Source of the DNA: Dehalococcoidales bacterium
Lineage (GTDB): Bacteria; Chloroflexota; Dehalococcoidia; Dehalococcoidales; UBA5760
NCBI GenBank assembly: GCA_016931015.1
Contig: JAFGFP010000099.1
Span: forward strand, 1-7,910
Length of the DNA: 7,910 bases
Direction: 5' to 3'
Shown: positions 5,699 to 7,910 of the stretch, piece after piece
How positions within the stretch are numbered: the first letter of the stretch is position 1
Layout of the letters: each line of letters begins with the position of its first letter
Notes under the pieces: model-generated
The model's input: the letters and a program-made list of their open reading frames with translations, nothing else
Databases searched by the model: none
Told to the model about the DNA's origin: nothing
Position numbers and translations under genes: made by a program

Positions 5699-6907
5699 AT
5701 GGCGGACAAAGTAGTCTTGGCCTACAGCGGGGGGCTGGACACCTCGGTGGCCATCAGATGGCTTAAGGAAACGTATAATCTGGAGGTCATCGCGGTTACC
5801 GCCGACGTGGGTAACGAGCGGGACTTCTCAGCCATTCGGGAAAAAGCGCTGAACACCGGCGCCGTAAAGGCGCTGATTATCGATGCTAAGGACACCTTCG
5901 TTAAGGACTACGTTTTTCCCGCCCTCAGGGCAAACGCCATCTACGAGGGTGTCTATCCCCTGGCTACCGCCCTGTCCCGCCCCTTGATAGCCAAGCTCTT
6001 AGTGGACGTCGCCCGGAAGGAAAAGGCGGCCGCGGTAGCTCACGGCTGTACCGGCAAGGGAAACGACCAGGTAAGGTTCGAGGTAAGCGTGGCCGCCCTG
6101 GCCCCGGAGATGAAAGTACTGGCCCCGGCCCGGGAGTGGGGTATGACCCGTCAGGAAACGATTGACTATGCCCAGCGCTACGGCATTCCCGTGCCGATTA
6201 CCGCCGCCAGTCCATATTCCATCGATGAGAACCTCTGGGGGAAGAGTATCGAGTGCGGCGTCCTGGAAGACCCCTGGGTGGAACCGCCGGAAGATGCCTT
6301 CACCTGGACGAAATCACCGGAGGCGGCTCCAAATACTCCGGGCTATATTGAGATCGGCTTCGAACAGGGTATCCCGGTTAGCCTCAACGGGCAAAAAATG
6401 GACGGCGTTAGCCTCATCCGAAAGCTGAACGAGGCCGCCGGGGAGCACGGCGTGGGCCGGATTGACCACCTGGAAAGCCGTCTGGTAGGGATAAAATCAC
6501 GCGAGATTTATGAGGCTCCAGCGGCGCTGGTGCTGCTTCAGGCCCACCGGGCCCTTGAAGCGCTGAACCTGACCCGAGACCAGAGCCGCTTTAACGACCG
6601 GGTGGCCCAGGAATATGCCGACCTGGTCTATAACGGCCTCTGGTTTACGGCTCTGCGTCAGGACTTGGCAAGCTACGTTCAGTCGGCGCAGCGCTCGGTG
6701 ACCGGCGAGGTAAGAGTAAAGCTATTCAAGGGAGCCAGCCGCATCGTGGGGCGGAAGTCGCCCTACTCACTCTACAGCCACAGCCTGGCTACCTACGACG
6801 AGGGCGACGAGTTCGACCAGAGCGCCTCACCCGGTTTTATCCACATCTGGGGTCTGCCGGCCAGGACGCAGGCCCAGCGGCAGCATATCGAGCCGCCAAA
6901 TAGCTAA
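5699..6907 (+). CDS. argG: Argininosuccinate synthase ArgG
   Basis: ArgG joins citrulline and aspartate using ATP (to AMP and pyrophosphate), forming argininosuccinate. The 402 residues match the usual bacterial length of about 400. Seen: the N-type ATP pyrophosphatase loop AYSGGLDTS (8-16), TADVG (34-38), EGVYPLATALSRPLIAK (83-99, citrulline/aspartate site), HGCTGKGNDQVRFE (115-128), SIDENLWGKSIE (174-185), EDPW (190-193) and GRKSPYSLY (351-359). GGAGG lies 7 nt before the ATG. The C-terminal tail of about 15 residues after IHIWGLP (381-387) is the variable part of the family. It follows the second hydrolase by 24 nt and precedes argH by 18 nt, the standard argGH arrangement. Confidence 0.97.
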   Translation: MADKVVLAYSGGLDTSVAIRWLKETYNLEVIAVTADVGNERDFSAIREKALNTGAVKALIIDAKDTFVKDYVFPALRANAIYEGVYPLATALSRPLIAKLLVDVARKEKAAAVAHGCTGKGNDQVRFEVSVAALAPEMKVLAPAREWGMTRQETIDYAQRYGIPVPITAASPYSIDENLWGKSIECGVLEDPWVEPPEDAFTWTKSPEAAPNTPGYIEIGFEQGIPVSLNGQKMDGVSLIRKLNEAAGEHGVGRIDHLESRLVGIKSREIYEAPAALVLLQAHRALEALNLTRDQSRFNDRVAQEYADLVYNGLWFTALRQDLASYVQSAQRSVTGEVRVKLFKGASRIVGRKSPYSLYSHSLATYDEGDEFDQSASPGFIHIWGLPARTQAQRQHIEPPNS

Positions 6908-6925
6908 GAACGGGGAGGTGGGTAC

Positions 6926-7910
6926 ATGAGCCATATTCGAGACCGCTTTCGTAAGGCCGCCGATAAAAAGGTGGCGGAGTTCACCGCCTCAATCGCTTAC
7001 GACCGTAGACTGTACCCGTACGACATCGCGGGCAGTATTGCCCACGCTAAGATGCTGGCCAAGCAGGGCATAATCTCGGCTTCGGAGGCGGAGACCATCA
7101 CCCGGGGCCTTGAGTCCATCAGGGAAGAGATAGAGCAGGGCGAGTTTCAGTTTAAGACGGAGCTGGAAGACATCCACATGAGCATCGAAGCCAGACTGAT
7201 GGAGAAGGTGGGTGAGGTGGGAGGGAAGCTCCACACCGCCCGCTCCCGTAACGACCAGGTGGCCCTGGACTTACGGCTCTTCACTAAAGAGGCCATTACC
7301 CAAACCCTGGCCGGTCTGAAAGACTTACAGCGGGCGCTGCTTGAGCTCGCCGAAGCCAATAAAGACGTGGCTATTCCGGGCTACACCCATTTACAAGCTG
7401 CCCAGCCGGTGCTGCTGGCCCATCACCTGCTTGCTTACTTCGAGATGCTGGAGCGGGACGCCGAGCGCTTCGGCGATTGTCTGAAGCGGGTCGACGTTCT
7501 GCCCCTGGGGAGCGGGGCCCTGGCCGGAGTCGCTTATGATATCGACCGCGAATTCGTGGCGCGCGAGCTGGGTTTCAGCGGGATAAGCCGGAACAGCCTC
7601 GATGCCGTCTCGGACCGTGATTTTGTTCTGGAATACGAAAGCGCCGCCAGCCTGTGCCTGATGCACCTCTCGCGGCTGGCCGAAGAGATTATCCTCTGGT
7701 CGTCGGACGGGTTCGGCTTCATCGAGCTCGACGAGGCCTATGCCACCGGCTCCAGCATCATGCCCCAGAAAAAGAACCCGGATGTCGCCGAGCTGGCACG
7801 GGGGAAGACGGGGCGGGTTTACGGACGCCTCATGGCGCTCCTGGCAACCATGAAGGCCCTGCCTCTGGCCTACAACCGCGACCTTCAGGAGGATAAAGAA
7901 GGCCTCTTTG
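6926..7910 (+). CDS. argH: Argininosuccinate lyase ArgH, 3' end cut by window edge
   Basis: ArgH splits argininosuccinate into arginine and fumarate, the last step of the pathway. The window holds 328 codons with no stop; the family is about 460 residues, so roughly the last 130 are missing. Seen: RRLYPYDIAGSIAHAKML (27-44), HTARSRNDQV (103-112), PGYTHLQAAQP (151-161, with His-154), PLGSGALAG (193-201) and the fumarase/aspartase-family signature GSSIMPQKKNP (275-285, with the catalytic serine in the GSS loop). The N-terminus reads MSHIRDRF instead of the common LWGGRF motif. GGAGG 7 nt upstream of the ATG is part of GGGGAGGTGG (6912-6921), one of the strongest ribosome binding sites in the window. 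Family relatives such as adenylosuccinate lyase or fumarase share the signature, but HTARSRNDQV and the argG neighbour settle the identity. Confidence 0.96.
   Translation, partial: MSHIRDRFRKAADKKVAEFTASIAYDRRLYPYDIAGSIAHAKMLAKQGIISASEAETITRGLESIREEIEQGEFQFKTELEDIHMSIEARLMEKVGEVGGKLHTARSRNDQVALDLRLFTKEAITQTLAGLKDLQRALLELAEANKDVAIPGYTHLQAAQPVLLAHHLLAYFEMLERDAERFGDCLKRVDVLPLGSGALAGVAYDIDREFVARELGFSGISRNSLDAVSDRDFVLEYESAASLCLMHLSRLAEEIILWSSDGFGFIELDEAYATGSSIMPQKKNPDVAELARGKTGRVYGRLMALLATMKALPLAYNRDLQEDKEGLF

Noticed and set aside
7654..7896. 80-codon + strand open frame near the right edge
   Set aside because: An out-of-frame reading of argH; the argH frame carries the GSSIMPQKKNP signature across the same bases.

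Overview
The window is an arginine biosynthesis operon on the + strand, preceded by one divergent gene on the - strand. Codon use is GC-rich and uniform, and I see no insertion sequence, tRNA, rRNA or CRISPR array. The ArgD, ArgB and ArgH sequences look most like those of Chloroflexota, probably class Dehalococcoidia. That placement is a judgement from protein resemblance (for example the ArgH that starts MSHIR rather than with the usual LWGGRF segment), not from a search.

Layout. Positions 1-488 (-) hold most of a stand-alone pyruvate kinase alpha/beta (C-terminal) domain protein, cut by the window's left edge. Positions 489-620 are a divergent control region with a promoter for each direction and a 7-bp inverted repeat (575-598) that brackets the argJ -35 element. 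Then come argJ (621-1835), argB (1864-2652, TTG start), argD (2676-3878), two tandem paralogous alpha/beta-hydrolases (3878-4750 and 4805-5674), argG (5699-6907) and argH (from 6926, running off the right edge). Gaps between the + strand genes are 18-54 nt, with one 1-base overlap (argD/hydrolase 1). No convincing terminator is visible, so one transcript through all seven genes is the simplest reading. There is no gene-free stretch over 300 bases.

How the genes work together. ArgB phosphorylates N-acetylglutamate, ArgD transaminates the semialdehyde to N-acetylornithine, and ArgJ moves the acetyl group from N-acetylornithine back to glutamate (the cyclic pathway). ArgG and ArgH turn citrulline plus aspartate into arginine plus fumarate. 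The reductase ArgC and the ornithine carbamoyltransferase ArgF are not in the window and must be encoded elsewhere, or beyond argH.

The part not explained by the textbook pathway is the pair of alpha/beta-hydrolases between argD and argG. Both have an intact Ser-Asp-His triad, they are clearly duplicates of each other, and the first is translationally overlapped with argD. Their substrate cannot be read from the sequence. Other points of interest are a probable leaderless argJ transcript, the possible operator, and an ArgB of the short type without the N-terminal helix linked to arginine feedback control.
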